64,000 nucleotides of DNA from Pristionchus mayeri. Taxonomy: Eukaryota; Nematoda; Chromadorea; Rhabditida; Neodiplogasteridae. The position numbers and the translations under genes were made by a program. Shown piece by piece: positions 36,901 through 45,580 of this stretch (position 1 is the first letter of the stretch; each line of letters begins with the position of its first letter). The stretch is taken from NCBI GenBank assembly GCA_036245805.1, contig BTRK01000005.1, positions 18,080,984 through 18,144,983 of the forward strand, given 5' to 3'. The notes beneath the pieces were generated by a model. The model was not told the origin of the DNA. It made no database searches and was given only the letters and a program-made list of their open reading frames with translations.

Positions 36901-39748
36901 TTTGCAATCCTCTCCCTGATTGAATCGATTAGGGCACCCTGTGTTCTCCAAAAGAGCTCATCAACGGCTGGACGAACGTAGTGCTTTTTCAAGCGATGGA
37001 AGGTGGAGGGGGAGATCGGGGAGATGCCAGACATTAGGAAGATCTGCCGCAGCTTCTGAAATTAATGCCAGCTATTCCACGAGTTGAAAGTTCTTCAGTT
37101 CATTCAAGCCCCCCCCCCTTTTTGTTATTTCATTTATGATGACTATATCAGAACTCACAGTTCCTCCTACTGCTGTGATGATTGCACCAGTCACAACATC
37201 GACATTGATCTTAGCCAATCTCTCCTTGTTTCCCTCATTGGCTGTCTTCAGCACGGGGCTTCCTGACCAAGTGTCAGTGAACCCGCACTTATTGCACCGC
37301 GTGCTGCACTGCACGGCCAGGCCTTCCATGTGGAAGGACAAGTGGTTCGCTCCCTCCACGCATTTCTTGCACTTATCGAGAAGTGACACGAGCGCATCTC
37401 TCGATACTACGAGATATTCCGCAGCAGGGAGGCCTAGAGTAGTGGGAGGGAGAAAGGGCGGGGGAGTCCAATTAGGATCTCTCTTCAGGTCTGACTTCTG
37501 AAATAAATAATTGTGTACAATTACGTAGATGGTACTAATCGATAATGAATACACACCTGTTCAGGTCTGCAGCAGCACTCGCAGCGAGGACGGCGGTCCA
37601 TCAGAGGGAGCGGGCGACTGGAAGGAGGAGGAAGGACGAAGATGGAAGAGGAGGGACGAGGGGTCAAGGTAGGAGGGAGAAGAGTAGGTGAGAGGGGTAC
37701 GGTAGACATCATACCACTCGTCTCCTAAAGGCTTGTTGTATTACTGCACTTGATAGTAATAAAGTTCCTTTTTTTCCTAAGCTGTTTGTTCTACTCACAG
37801 CATTGAAGGGGACAGCATCAGATCGAAGAAGGATTGTCGAGAGAGAGTGCACGTATTGGGAAGAGTCGAAGTGAGAGGCACAGAGGAAGGGCTTTCTGGT
37901 ATCACTTAGCTTGGCCATGAGTGATCTCCTTCCCTCGATGGTGTTACGAAGGGCATTTGCCCACTTCCTCCGCTTGACCTCGTTCTCAGAGAATAGATGC
38001 ATCGCCTTTTCATCACATTTCTTCTCACAGACGACGCACGTACGGCGTTGCATCTGATATGTCAGGGGAAGTATGAGATTATGGGAACCAAGTTCATAGA
38101 TAGATCATTCATGAATTTGACATTTTGCATTAGAAATCGTAGCACAGATTCATCACAACTCTTTATTAGCACGCAATCATTCTTCGGGGAACAGTTCTAT
38201 GGGCTTGAAGCCAGTGTACTTTCCGTCGGCACTAGGCCATCTCGTCCTGACTGCGTCGATCACGCATGTCCGTGCTGGTAAGCGTGCAGAGCAACAGCGG
38301 CCTCTGCACCCTGATTTAGTACGCTTTCTAAGGTTCAAATATGCCATCCCGGTTCATTGTAATACAGAAGGCTGTGTAGAGGTAAGCAACTCACAGCTTC
38401 CGTGATGAGGAACTCGGTGAAGAGACGATCCCCAGTCACACACGGAGTGCTCCCGTGATCTCTCAGCTTGTCGGAGAGACCCTTCTTGAGTAGGTTTCCC
38501 TTGTTGATGAGGGGGAAGAGGAACAGTGACTGGCAGCAGTAATCGTGCTTGTCCCTCTGCTCTCGAGGGGGACAGTGAGTGCAGGTGCACTCGGACACTC
38601 GCTCGAGATCGACGCCTTCCGAGAACATCTTCTGTTCCTTCTCCAAGTACGCGTCCCATTTGGAGAGGACTCGCTCGACTTCTTTGTCATCGGGGAGGAA
38701 CTGCATCTAGATCAGTGATAGATTAGTAACGGACGAGAAAGAAGCAAAACAGTACATAAAAAACGGTGAAAAGAGATAGGAAAAGACCAGCAATGAGCTG
38801 ATCACGATGCATCGAAAGTATGCAAATAGTATCGACCGATTGGATGAAGAGTCTCCTCATGATCTCTCATGACGTCATGAGAGGTCAGCCTCACTTTGCT
38901 CTTTGTATTCCATTATGTTCTTCTATTTTCGTTCAAATGTTCAACTGTGCGATAAATGCATTGGAATCTTTTCATAATCAGTTGTAAAGCATAATCACAT
39001 GTATATCATGTATTTTAATGACAATCAAAACATCCTGCAAAATGATGGTCACCGGCAGGATTTGAACCAGCCTTTCCCTCCCTCATTTGCTATACAAAGT
39101 GGACCGAGAAGGGAAGAGGGGGGAAAGGCGAGGGAGGTGAGAAAGTGGTCAGCCAGAGGGCGCGCTATTCAAAATGAGTGTTTTTCATTAGCATACTGTA
39201 CTTTCCCTGCCCTGCAAGTAAATTTCGCGCGAGCGTATCTCCCTTCAAAATGGACCTCAGACTTTCATCTTTTGGGATTCTCTCATCGTTCATGAGACCA
39301 ATACGCGTATTGTCCCATATGCAATTCTCAACTTTGCTGACACTCCTTCTTTAAAAGAGTAATCCGCAATTGAGATAGCCTAAAGTAGATTCTCTGAAAA
39401 TTCTCTGAAAAAAGTCCCTTCGTTCGGCAAACACACCCTATTAGGCCAATTTCCTATATAATCCGACCATATTTCAAACTGGATATGTAATGTTTTCAGA
39501 CCAATTTGGGTATCCAACTACTTTACGAGAACAAAGTAGAGTTTGGACCAGATGAACAACTAATATCTGGACATCTGGACAGTAAGTGTATCGTTACTGA
39601 TGATATAGATCCAAGAGGAGAGTTGTCCCTCCCCATCAAACGGACCGTCGGTGGATGGTGCAGGAGTGGTAGTGGGTGAAGTTCGAGCACAGCAGTCGAC
39701 TTCGTCGATGAGAAGAGCAAGGAAGGAAGGAAGAAGAAGAGCGAACAT
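30908..39748 (-). CDS. Secreted C6-repeat protein, one exon apparently lost
   Basis: Exons 39748-39598 (signal peptide [13 protein letters not shown], then [17 protein letters not shown]), 33252-33194 ([14 protein letters not shown]), 32993-32901 ([12 protein letters not shown]), 32755-32614 ([15 protein letters not shown]...VECY), 32466-32383 ([12 protein letters not shown]) and 31054-30908 ([22 protein letters not shown], stop). The C..C, FTC and TC...W...C pattern is the nematode C6 domain (Pfam C6), a secreted cysteine-rich module of unknown function. The first C6 unit is complete. The second lacks its middle exon (the one equivalent to 32993-32901), and the frame does not close across the gap, where a mariner-type MITE sits. 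Intron 1 carries the 6.06 kb Kolobok candidate; phases across it agree (ATC A|CT). Confidence 0.65.
31133..32031. mobile_element. Mariner-type MITE, 899 bp
   Basis: Perfectly inverted ends TTAGGTTGATTCATAAGTTT followed by CGCTCCAA; TA at 31131-31132 and 32032-32033. Internal sequence is related to the MITE at 26692 (shared GGCATTATTTGAG and GATATGCTCTT). Sits where the second C6 unit of the surrounding gene lost an exon. Confidence 0.8.
33907..34033 (+). pseudogene. rps-17: Ribosomal protein S17 5' fragment
   Basis: ATG at 33907 starts [20 protein letters not shown] followed by [14 protein letters not shown], the conserved N-terminus of eukaryotic ribosomal protein eS17. The match ends abruptly and a stop follows (GR then TAA); the rest of the protein is not found. 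The T-rich, TTTCATCAG-containing upstream bases may be copied 5' sequence of the gene. It lies inside the Kolobok candidate, so it is probably a captured host fragment. Confidence 0.85.
34228..35136 (-). pseudogene. Non-LTR retrotransposon reverse transcriptase fragment, 5'-truncated
   Basis: Minus-strand translation starts abruptly at FLIYVNDIV, contains the catalytic [10 protein letters not shown] (xADD) motif near 35075, then [13 protein letters not shown], and the typical C-terminal block [24 protein letters not shown]. This is the end of an RT domain of the CR1/jockey or RTE type. The 5' half, endonuclease and earlier RT motifs are missing, as expected for a 5'-truncated insertion. A 33-base tandem duplication near 34826-34885 may break the frame. 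The 3' end lies to the left, toward the rps-17 fragment. Confidence 0.75.
35305..38053 (-). CDS. THAP-domain DDE transposase, Kolobok-like
   Basis: Eleven exons in phase: 38053-37799, 37724-37557, 37497-37159, 37055-36699, 36654-36469, 36423-36265, 36220-36116, 36060-35939, 35893-35812, 35767-35642, 35595-35305; 729 residues. Residues 1-85 form a THAP zinc finger (C-VV-C at 5/8, [16 protein letters not shown] giving C-x2-H, and AVPFN). A cysteine cluster follows near 135 (CECCC) and a C-x2-C pair near 195-220. The catalytic core has [13 protein letters not shown] (D about 330), VTDRH (D about 400), YDPWHFF, and [15 protein letters not shown] (E about 546). The tail is acidic. This DGxxDS...TDRH...ES..YAPK layout is that of Kolobok-type transposases as I know them. 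Introns carry G/C runs of 10-12. No lesion seen, so it is potentially active. Confidence 0.75.
38177..38706 (-). CDS. P2X7-cytosolic-like cysteine-rich ORF inside the transposon
   Basis: Two exons, 38706-38395 and 38323-38177, phase 0, 152 residues. The middle has CTCTHCPP...KHDYCCQSL, the C-x-C-x2-C then CC pattern of the zinc-binding P2X7 intracellular domain, and the end has [20 protein letters not shown], matching that domain's final arginine/YxGF block. No membrane segment or channel domain is present, so it is not a receptor. In other animals this domain is known in transposon-linked proteins as well as in P2X7. Here it stands just upstream of the transposase on the same strand (124 bases from stop to the transposase ATG), suggesting a two-ORF element, possibly with a shared promoter. 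Function unknown. Confidence 0.65.
38864..38883. promoter_or_regulatory. 20 bp perfect palindrome with CRE core
   Basis: CTCTCATGACGTCATGAGAG is a perfect palindrome centred on TGACGTCA, the CREB/ATF consensus. It lies 158 bases upstream of the first ORF of the Kolobok candidate and could be its promoter element. Binding is inferred. Confidence 0.45.
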
Positions 39749-40091
39749 GATTGAGGAAGTGATCACTAAAGGAGGAGAAAAGAGCTAGTGGAGTCTAGGA
39801 TGATCAGGAATCAAAGAGGGGGTGGGGGGGGGGGAGATTTGAACTAATCGAGAAACGTGAAACATCACTGGAAGGACCACTTCAGTGACTATAAAAGAGT
39901 GTGAAAGTGAAAGCCATTGGGGAACGACCATCACCAATGCGGAAAGGGAACTTTTATTCATAGGAAACGGCAGGGAAAGTGAAAATGGGCGAGATTTGCA
40001 AACTTCATTCGAACCTCCCCACCATGCGATTGGGTGCATGACCCTCTGAATAGAAAGATGTTCAGGAATAAACCGTATATCCATATTGCAC

Positions 40092-40215
40092 AGCAGGGAT
40101 ACGTAGTCCTAGCAGTAGTCGGCCTCGCCGCACTACACCACATAGCGTAGTCGTTTACGACTGTAAATTCGCTTGACGTGGCTGCACCTTTACCTTTTTT
40201 TACCTTTACCTTTAC
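40092..40215. mobile_element. 124 bp SINE-like insertion with 10 bp target duplication
   Basis: CATATTGCAC occurs at 40082-40091 and 40216-40225; unit 2 of the tandem duplication has only one equivalent copy and lacks the 124 bases. The insert ends in TTTACC repeats, as a retroposon tail with a short tandem repeat would. Confidence 0.6.
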
Positions 40216-40547
40216 CATATTGCACAATCAATATTCTCCCTTCATTGATTGCCCAAATGTTCGTTCATTTTCTTCAATTAGGACATTATCTGATTAGAGA
40301 TTTGTAGAGCTGGGATAATACTTGAAGACATCTCATGTTCTTTATAGAAAATAAAGGTGCTTGAGGGAAAGCGAAACTCTCAGAAAGAAACTCCAAAAGT
40401 CAAGAATGCTCTTGAACTAAATGATCATGGAAAGAAGCATAATGTGGTGCTCTTTCAATAGGACTGGAGAGGCAATATTCATAATTCTGTACCAATATTC
40501 AATTTTGTACTCTCGACTCATTTTAAAGCAATTTTAGGCGTGAATCT

Positions 40548-40648
40548 CGAGGATCTCGAGGAAAACCTCGAGTCTCGAGGAAAATCTCGAGGAAAACCGA
40601 AAAGTTGAAGATGGGGCGAAGCGGAGCCCCATCTGCAACTTTTCGGAT
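40548..40648. repeat. CTCGAG tandem array and hairpin
   Basis: ATCTCGAGGA/AAACCTCGAG-type units repeat five times at 40548-40597. A stem-loop follows: CGAAAAGTTGAAGATGGGG (about 40599-40617) pairs with CCCCATCTGCAACTTTTCG (about 40628-40646) around a 10-base loop. No gene is evident. Confidence 0.55.
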
Positions 40649-41129
40649 CGCCCGATGCCTTTCGATCGCCCGAAGCCCCTTAAAACAACGTTTTAAGCGA
40701 GCTCTCAACAGTTTCGCCCAACTTTTATCCTTTCTATACAACCCAGCAGACCTCACCTACGGTCGTTAGTTTCTTCTTCCCAATCGGAAGCAATGAACTA
40801 GCACTTGATAATTGCCTTTGTTCATTTGTTGGTCGCAGGAGCAAGGGACAAGCGAGGAAGGAGTATCCTTCAGCATTGAATCACCATTTTTAGCAATTTA
40901 CATGTTGACGGTGAAGCCAGGTGCAAGACAAACAAGTGGAATACGGATTTGGATGATCGTTCTGCAGCATTATATTGTATCTACAGAGCATCGACTTATT
41001 ATCATGTCGTTACAACTCCAAACAAATTCACTTTATCACGGCGTAAGCACATCGACTAAACTAGCCATTGTGGAAAAGTGTCCTTCTTGAATCATACAAA
41101 GTCATGCAAAGAAAACACGACTTGAGATT

Positions 41130-41612
41130 TCAGAAGCCGAACATCTTGCGGTACAAGGTGCACCTGAAAAATTCATATTCGAGATGTGCATTGGCTATTT
41201 GGTCTTTCAGTCAGTAAACGAACTCGTCGATCAGGTAGTGATCCCTGAATCGTGCCTTCCTCTCTTCGTTCAACCCGGCTACTATCGATTTCGTCGTCTC
41301 AGCTTCTCCTTCCTGTGTAACAGAAGAATTGAAAAATATTTAGGTTGTTTTGAGATGTTCACCTTTGAGAGTTTACCGCAATTGATCAACACATTCACTA
41401 ACCAAATACTTTCCGAGGGCTGTTCTTAATGCCGCTTGCAACTCCGCGTCAGGTTCAGCTTCCAGTTTGGCCGAGAGTGGAGGGATGCATTTCTCTGCAT
41501 AATAACATAGTTTCAAATGCGTCTTGTGAATGTTCAAACCTTCTTCAGGAGGGAGAGGAGCAGCAAGGATAACAGCGAGGGAGATGAAGATAAGAACGGC
41601 ACAACGGAGCAT
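41130..41612 (-). CDS. Small secreted protein, duplicate 1
   Basis: Exons 41612-41403, 41312-41224 and 41163-41130 splice in phase to 110 residues. The N-terminus LRCAVLIFISLAVILAAP is a signal peptide with cleavage near A17. The mature part has few cysteines (KLCYYAEKC), an acidic helical segment (LSAKLEAEPDAELQAALRTA) and the end CTLYRKMFGF. No known family recognised. I chose the donor TTG|GTTAGT because it gives the same intact protein in both duplicates, whereas reading through ends at different stops. An exon-like stretch at 41875-41779 (ESAVTQTAENAERATEYQSV) lies upstream and may belong to a 5' exon or another gene. Confidence 0.6.
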
Positions 41613-42448
41613 TTTTCTCCGACTGATCTTTTTTTTGCGGACACTGAGCGTGGCACAAATCCACCCCTTTTGTACGGCCACATTATCCGGGTTGGTCATT
41701 ATATCCGGATGATGAGGATCAAACACCGTACACATGTGCAATGTTTCATCGATTTCAAATTGTATTTTTCCTTGTTACCATAGGCACTGACTGATATTCC
41801 GTGGCTCGCTCAGCGTTTTCAGCGGTTTGCGTAACAGCAGATTCTTCTATCTTCTGTTTCTCTCTAGCTTTCTGAGACTAGAACATTGTAAAGTCACTTG
41901 AAAACTAAACGGAAATGTGTGAATCAGGTCGGTCATTTTTTTAATCGTGTATCCACAACTAATTTTCCATCTTCGTTCCGTGCCTCTCAAGAATAGTGAT
42001 TGGTCATAGCGAAGAGCACGATCGGATGGCAGATTATCCCTTCGTTACGAAAGTGTCGAGATCAGAGGATCATCCCGGTTTGTCCATGTCTCTCCCGGTA
42101 GCAACCAGTGATCGGTCATTGCATAATTCTCATCAAGTAATCATCGAATTCGAAACTCACGATACGATCGGAGCCGACGAATATCTGATTGAGAGAAGGT
42201 TGAGACCTGAAGCGTGGATTTATAGGTCTTGGGACCGTGCGAGTTGGGATGGGGCGGTACCCCGCGACATTACCTGGGGTACGATGTTCGCTGGTTGGTA
42301 ATAATTTATCGATAAAGGTGTGAAAGAGAATCGAGTGACTTCCATAACTGAGGGCATGCCAAACAGCCCCAAAAACTGCAAGATAACAGATTATTTTAAA
42401 ATTGTACACGGGGCATACAAAATATGTAAGATTCTGTACCAAGTTTCG

Positions 42449-43080
42449 GCTCTGTACGGATATCGAGGTCCCAATCGATTTTCGAGGTCCGAATGGATTA
42501 ACGAGGTCCGAATGGGACCCCATGGATTAACCAGAATATAGAGGTTCCAATCGTTTTTTGTTCGTTTATAATATTTTACTCCTCTAAATGCACACACTTG
42601 AGTTACTAGCCGTGCTACGCAATTGTGGGTTCGTTGGTTTTCTCATCTCGTGATTGGTGTTCTCCATTTTCGCTTATGAATAATCCAGTGCTTTGGGCAT
42701 AATCAACCTCCGCTCGGAGCCTGGGGCAACACAGACGAGCATCAACGATCACAAAGAGCAACAGTAGGATGATGTTGACAGATTATTTCAGATTACTTTG
42801 ATACACGTTGACGCCACAACTGAACTACTACACTGAATAAGCAGTGTGAGGAGCAAAGAATGAAAGGGAGGCATGTGCATGGAGACTTAATGAGAACTGA
42901 ATGCGATCTCAACTCTAGCACTATTGCATAAGAATGATAGCATTTGCCATATTTAAGTTTTACAAAAAAAACGTGATTGGGACCTCGATATTCCGATTCC
43001 GACCTCGTTAAAAGTTCGAACCCATTCGGACTTCGTTAACCGGGTAGATTTCCATTGGAACTACGATATCCGTACAGAGC
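42449..43080. mobile_element. Mutator-like MITE, 632 bp with 10 bp target duplication
   Basis: CCAAGTTTCG flanks both sides (42439-42448 and 43081-43090). The ends are inverted: GCTCTGTACGGATATCG at the left and its reverse complement at the right. Subterminal regions carry tandem copies of a unit like ACGAGGTCCGAATGG, in opposite orientation at the two ends. A 9-11 base target duplication is the Mutator (MULE) hallmark. No transposase. Confidence 0.7.
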
Positions 43081-43288
43081 CCAAGTTTCGTATAGTTTTG
43101 AAAGGTGTCTCAATAATTCCCTAGTCCTGACGGTGGAGATAAACCTGAAAACATCCTCGGGAACACACATTGTAACTACTCGGAAGTTTAGAGAAGAAAG
43201 AAAAAAGTTTAGAGAAATCCAAATGTTCGACAGGAAATCGTCTAATTCCTCTCGTCTTCGCTATGATTCACAATTAGTCAGCAGTAGG

Positions 43289-45311
43289 TGAAGTACGAGC
43301 ACAGCAGTCGACTTCGTCGATGAGAATAGCAAGGAAGGAAGGAAGAAGAAGAGCGAACATGATTGAGGAAGTGATCACTAAAGGAGGAGAAAAGAGCTAG
43401 TGGAGTCTAGGATGATCAGGAATCAAAGAGGGGGTGGGGGGGGGGGGGGGGGGAGATTTGAACTAATTGAGAAAGGTGAAACATCACTGGCAGGACCACT
43501 CAATGACTATAAAAGAGTGTGAAAGTGAAACCCATTAGGGAACGACCATCACCAATGCGGAAAATGAACTCTTATTCATAGGAAACGGCAGGTAAAGTGA
43601 TAATAGGCGAGATTTGCAAACTTCGTTCGAACCTCCACACCACGCGACTGGGTGCGTGGCCCTCTGAATAGAAAGATGTTGACCAAGAATAAACCCTATA
43701 TCCATAGTGCACTATCAATATTATCTCATCATTGATTGCTCAAATGTTCGCTCATTTTCTTCAATGAGGATAATATCTGAGTTCGTAGAGCTGTTTTAAT
43801 ACTTGAAGATTGTTGTTTACAGAAAATAAAAGAAGTGCTTGAGGGGAAAGTGAAACTCCCAGAAAGATATTCCAACAGTCAAGAGTACTCTTGAACTAAA
43901 TGATCATGGAAAGGGGGCGCATAATGCGGTGCTCTTTCAAGAGGACCGGAAAGGTAATATTCATATTTCTGTATCAATCTTCAGTTTTGTAACTTCGGTC
44001 GCTACGTAGTCCGCGGGGTTGTATGCTTAGGATAACAGTTTTTCGCAACTGTTGAGAGCTGGCTTAAAACGTTGTAAAAGGCTCACGCTGTGGGGATGAG
44101 ACAAGGAAAGGATGGTGTGATAGGTGGTGCGCCGGGTGCATTCACGCTTTCTGCGATTTGTTAAAATGTTTCTTCTTCCCAACCGGAAACAATGAACTAG
44201 TACTTGATAATTTTTTGTTCATTTGTTGGTCACACATATGATCATTCATATGATGGCAAATGGAAAATGGAGAAGGAGCATTATTCAGGATCACCATTTT
44301 GCTGAAGTGAGGTACAAGAGAAACAAGTGGGAAACGGATTTGGATCATCAGTCTGCAACATATCGTCTACCGAGCATCGACTCATGCCATTACAACTTCA
44401 AAGAAATTCATTTTATCATGGCGTAAACTCATCGCATAAACTAGTCTTTGTGTAAGAATCTCCCTCTTAAATCATGCATGCAAAGAAAACACGATTTGAT
44501 ATTTTAGAAGCCGAACATCTTGCGGTACAAGGTGCACCTGAAATATTCGAGATGTGCATTGGCTATTTGGTCTTTCAGTGAGTAAACGAACTCGTCGATA
44601 AGGTAGTGATCCCTGAATCGTGCCTTCCTCTCTTCGTTCAACCCTGATACTATCGATTTCGTCGTCTCAGCTTCTCCTTCCTGTGTAACAGAAGAATTGG
44701 AAAATGTTTAGGTTGTATTGAGATGTTCACCTTTGAGAGTTTACCGCAATTGATCAACACATTTCACTAACCAAATACTTTCCGAGGGCTGTTCTTAATG
44801 CCGCTTGCAACTCCGCGTCAGGTTCAGCTTCCAGTTTGGCCGAGAGTGGAGGGATGCACTTCTCTGCATAATAACATAGTTTCAAATGCGTCTTGTGAAT
44901 GTTCAAACCTTCTTCAGGAGGGAGAGGAGCAGCAAGGATAACAGCGAGGGAGATGAAGATAAGAACGGCACAACGGAGCATTTTTCTCCGACTGATCTTT
45001 TTTTTGCGGACACTGAGCGTGGCACAAATCCACCCCTTTTGTACGGCCACATTATCCGGGTTGGTCATTATATCCGGATGATGAGGATCAAACACCGTAC
45101 ACATGTGCAATGTTTCATCGATTTCAAATTGTATTTTTCCTTGTTACCATAGGCACTGACTGATATTCCGTGGCTCGCTCAGCGTTTTCAGCGGTTTGCG
45201 CAACAGCAGATTCTTCTATCTTCTGTTTCTCTCTAGCTTTCTGAGACTAGAACATTGTAAAGTCACTTGAAAACTAAACGGAAATGGGTGAATCAGGTCG
45301 GTCATTTTTGT
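43289..45311. repeat. Tandem segmental duplication, unit 2
   Basis: Second copy of 39677-41941. The C6 signal-peptide exon here is orphaned: after [10 protein letters not shown] the frame stops, because the duplication break falls inside the exon. The poly-G tract is 17 long (43437-43453) against 11 in unit 1. The CTCGAG/hairpin block is altered and a neighbouring segment appears in inverted orientation (about 44030-44080). A T-rich run at 45311-45330 follows the right edge. Confidence 0.8.
44504..44981 (-). CDS. Small secreted protein, duplicate 2
   Basis: Nearly identical to the gene at 41130-41612, with the same signal peptide start LRCAVLIFISLAV and the same three-exon structure. One extra base after the first exon's donor region (GTGAAATG instead of GTGAATG) falls in the intron under the chosen splicing, which supports that splicing. 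The terminal codon is TAA here instead of TGA. Both copies therefore stay open, suggesting they are retained as functional duplicates. Confidence 0.6.
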
Positions 45312-45579
45312 TTTTTTTTTTTTTTTTTTAAAGTGTGAGTCGTGTGAGTCGTTCCAAAAACTACTTCAGTTTATTTGCAGGCAACCTTTAAATGAATGGT
45401 TGCACTTGCTCAAACATTCCAAGACAGCTAAGACAGGCAGGATTCATTAAATTTTAATATACATTTTAAAGTTTGCTCTCTTTTGCTTCAAATTACCCGT
45501 TTGACATCAACTTTTTTGAGAACTAAACTTTACTTACAAACCTTAGAAAATGGAATCTCAATTTAAAGATATGCTTTGC
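45312..45579. other. T-rich spacer, no gene recognised
   Basis: Begins with a run of about 20 T. The first exon of iPLA2 copy C would be expected here or within the duplicated unit, but I do not see an acidic N-terminus like those of copies A and B. Confidence 0.4.
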
Positions 45580-45580
45580 A

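Larger units (their letters stand above)
33287..39350. mobile_element. Candidate autonomous Kolobok-type transposon, 6.06 kb
   Basis: TTAA lies at 33283-33286 and again at 39351-39354. Inside, the left end reads AGAAGGATTGTCAGCAAAGT and the right end, in reverse, AGAAGGAGTGTCAGCAAAGT (19 of 20 match). Kolobok and piggyBac elements target TTAA; the THAP-plus-DDE transposase inside (35305-38053) points to Kolobok. Contents from left: rps-17 fragment, CR1/RTE-like reverse transcriptase fragment, transposase gene, P2X7-like ORF and a CRE-like palindrome. It sits in intron 1 of the C6 gene, whose flanking exons splice in phase. That all coding exons of the transposase are in frame argues for recent activity. 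Confidence 0.7.
39677..41941. repeat. Tandem segmental duplication, unit 1
   Basis: Collinear with 43289-45311. It contains part of the C6 gene's signal-peptide exon, a G11 tract, a CTCGAG-rich hairpin region, and a gene for a small secreted protein. The unit begins at GTGAAG and ends at GTCGGTCATTTTT in both copies. A 124-base insertion at 40092 and other changes distinguish it from unit 2. Confidence 0.8.

Noticed and set aside
38177..38706. P2X receptor
   Set aside because: No transmembrane segments or extracellular domain; only the cytosolic cysteine pattern is present.
41373..41741. 122-codon reading of the secreted protein with a longer N-terminus and read-through C-terminus
   Set aside because: The upstream codons precede the signal peptide and the C-terminus differs between duplicates, whereas splicing at TTG|GTTAGT gives the same open protein in both.
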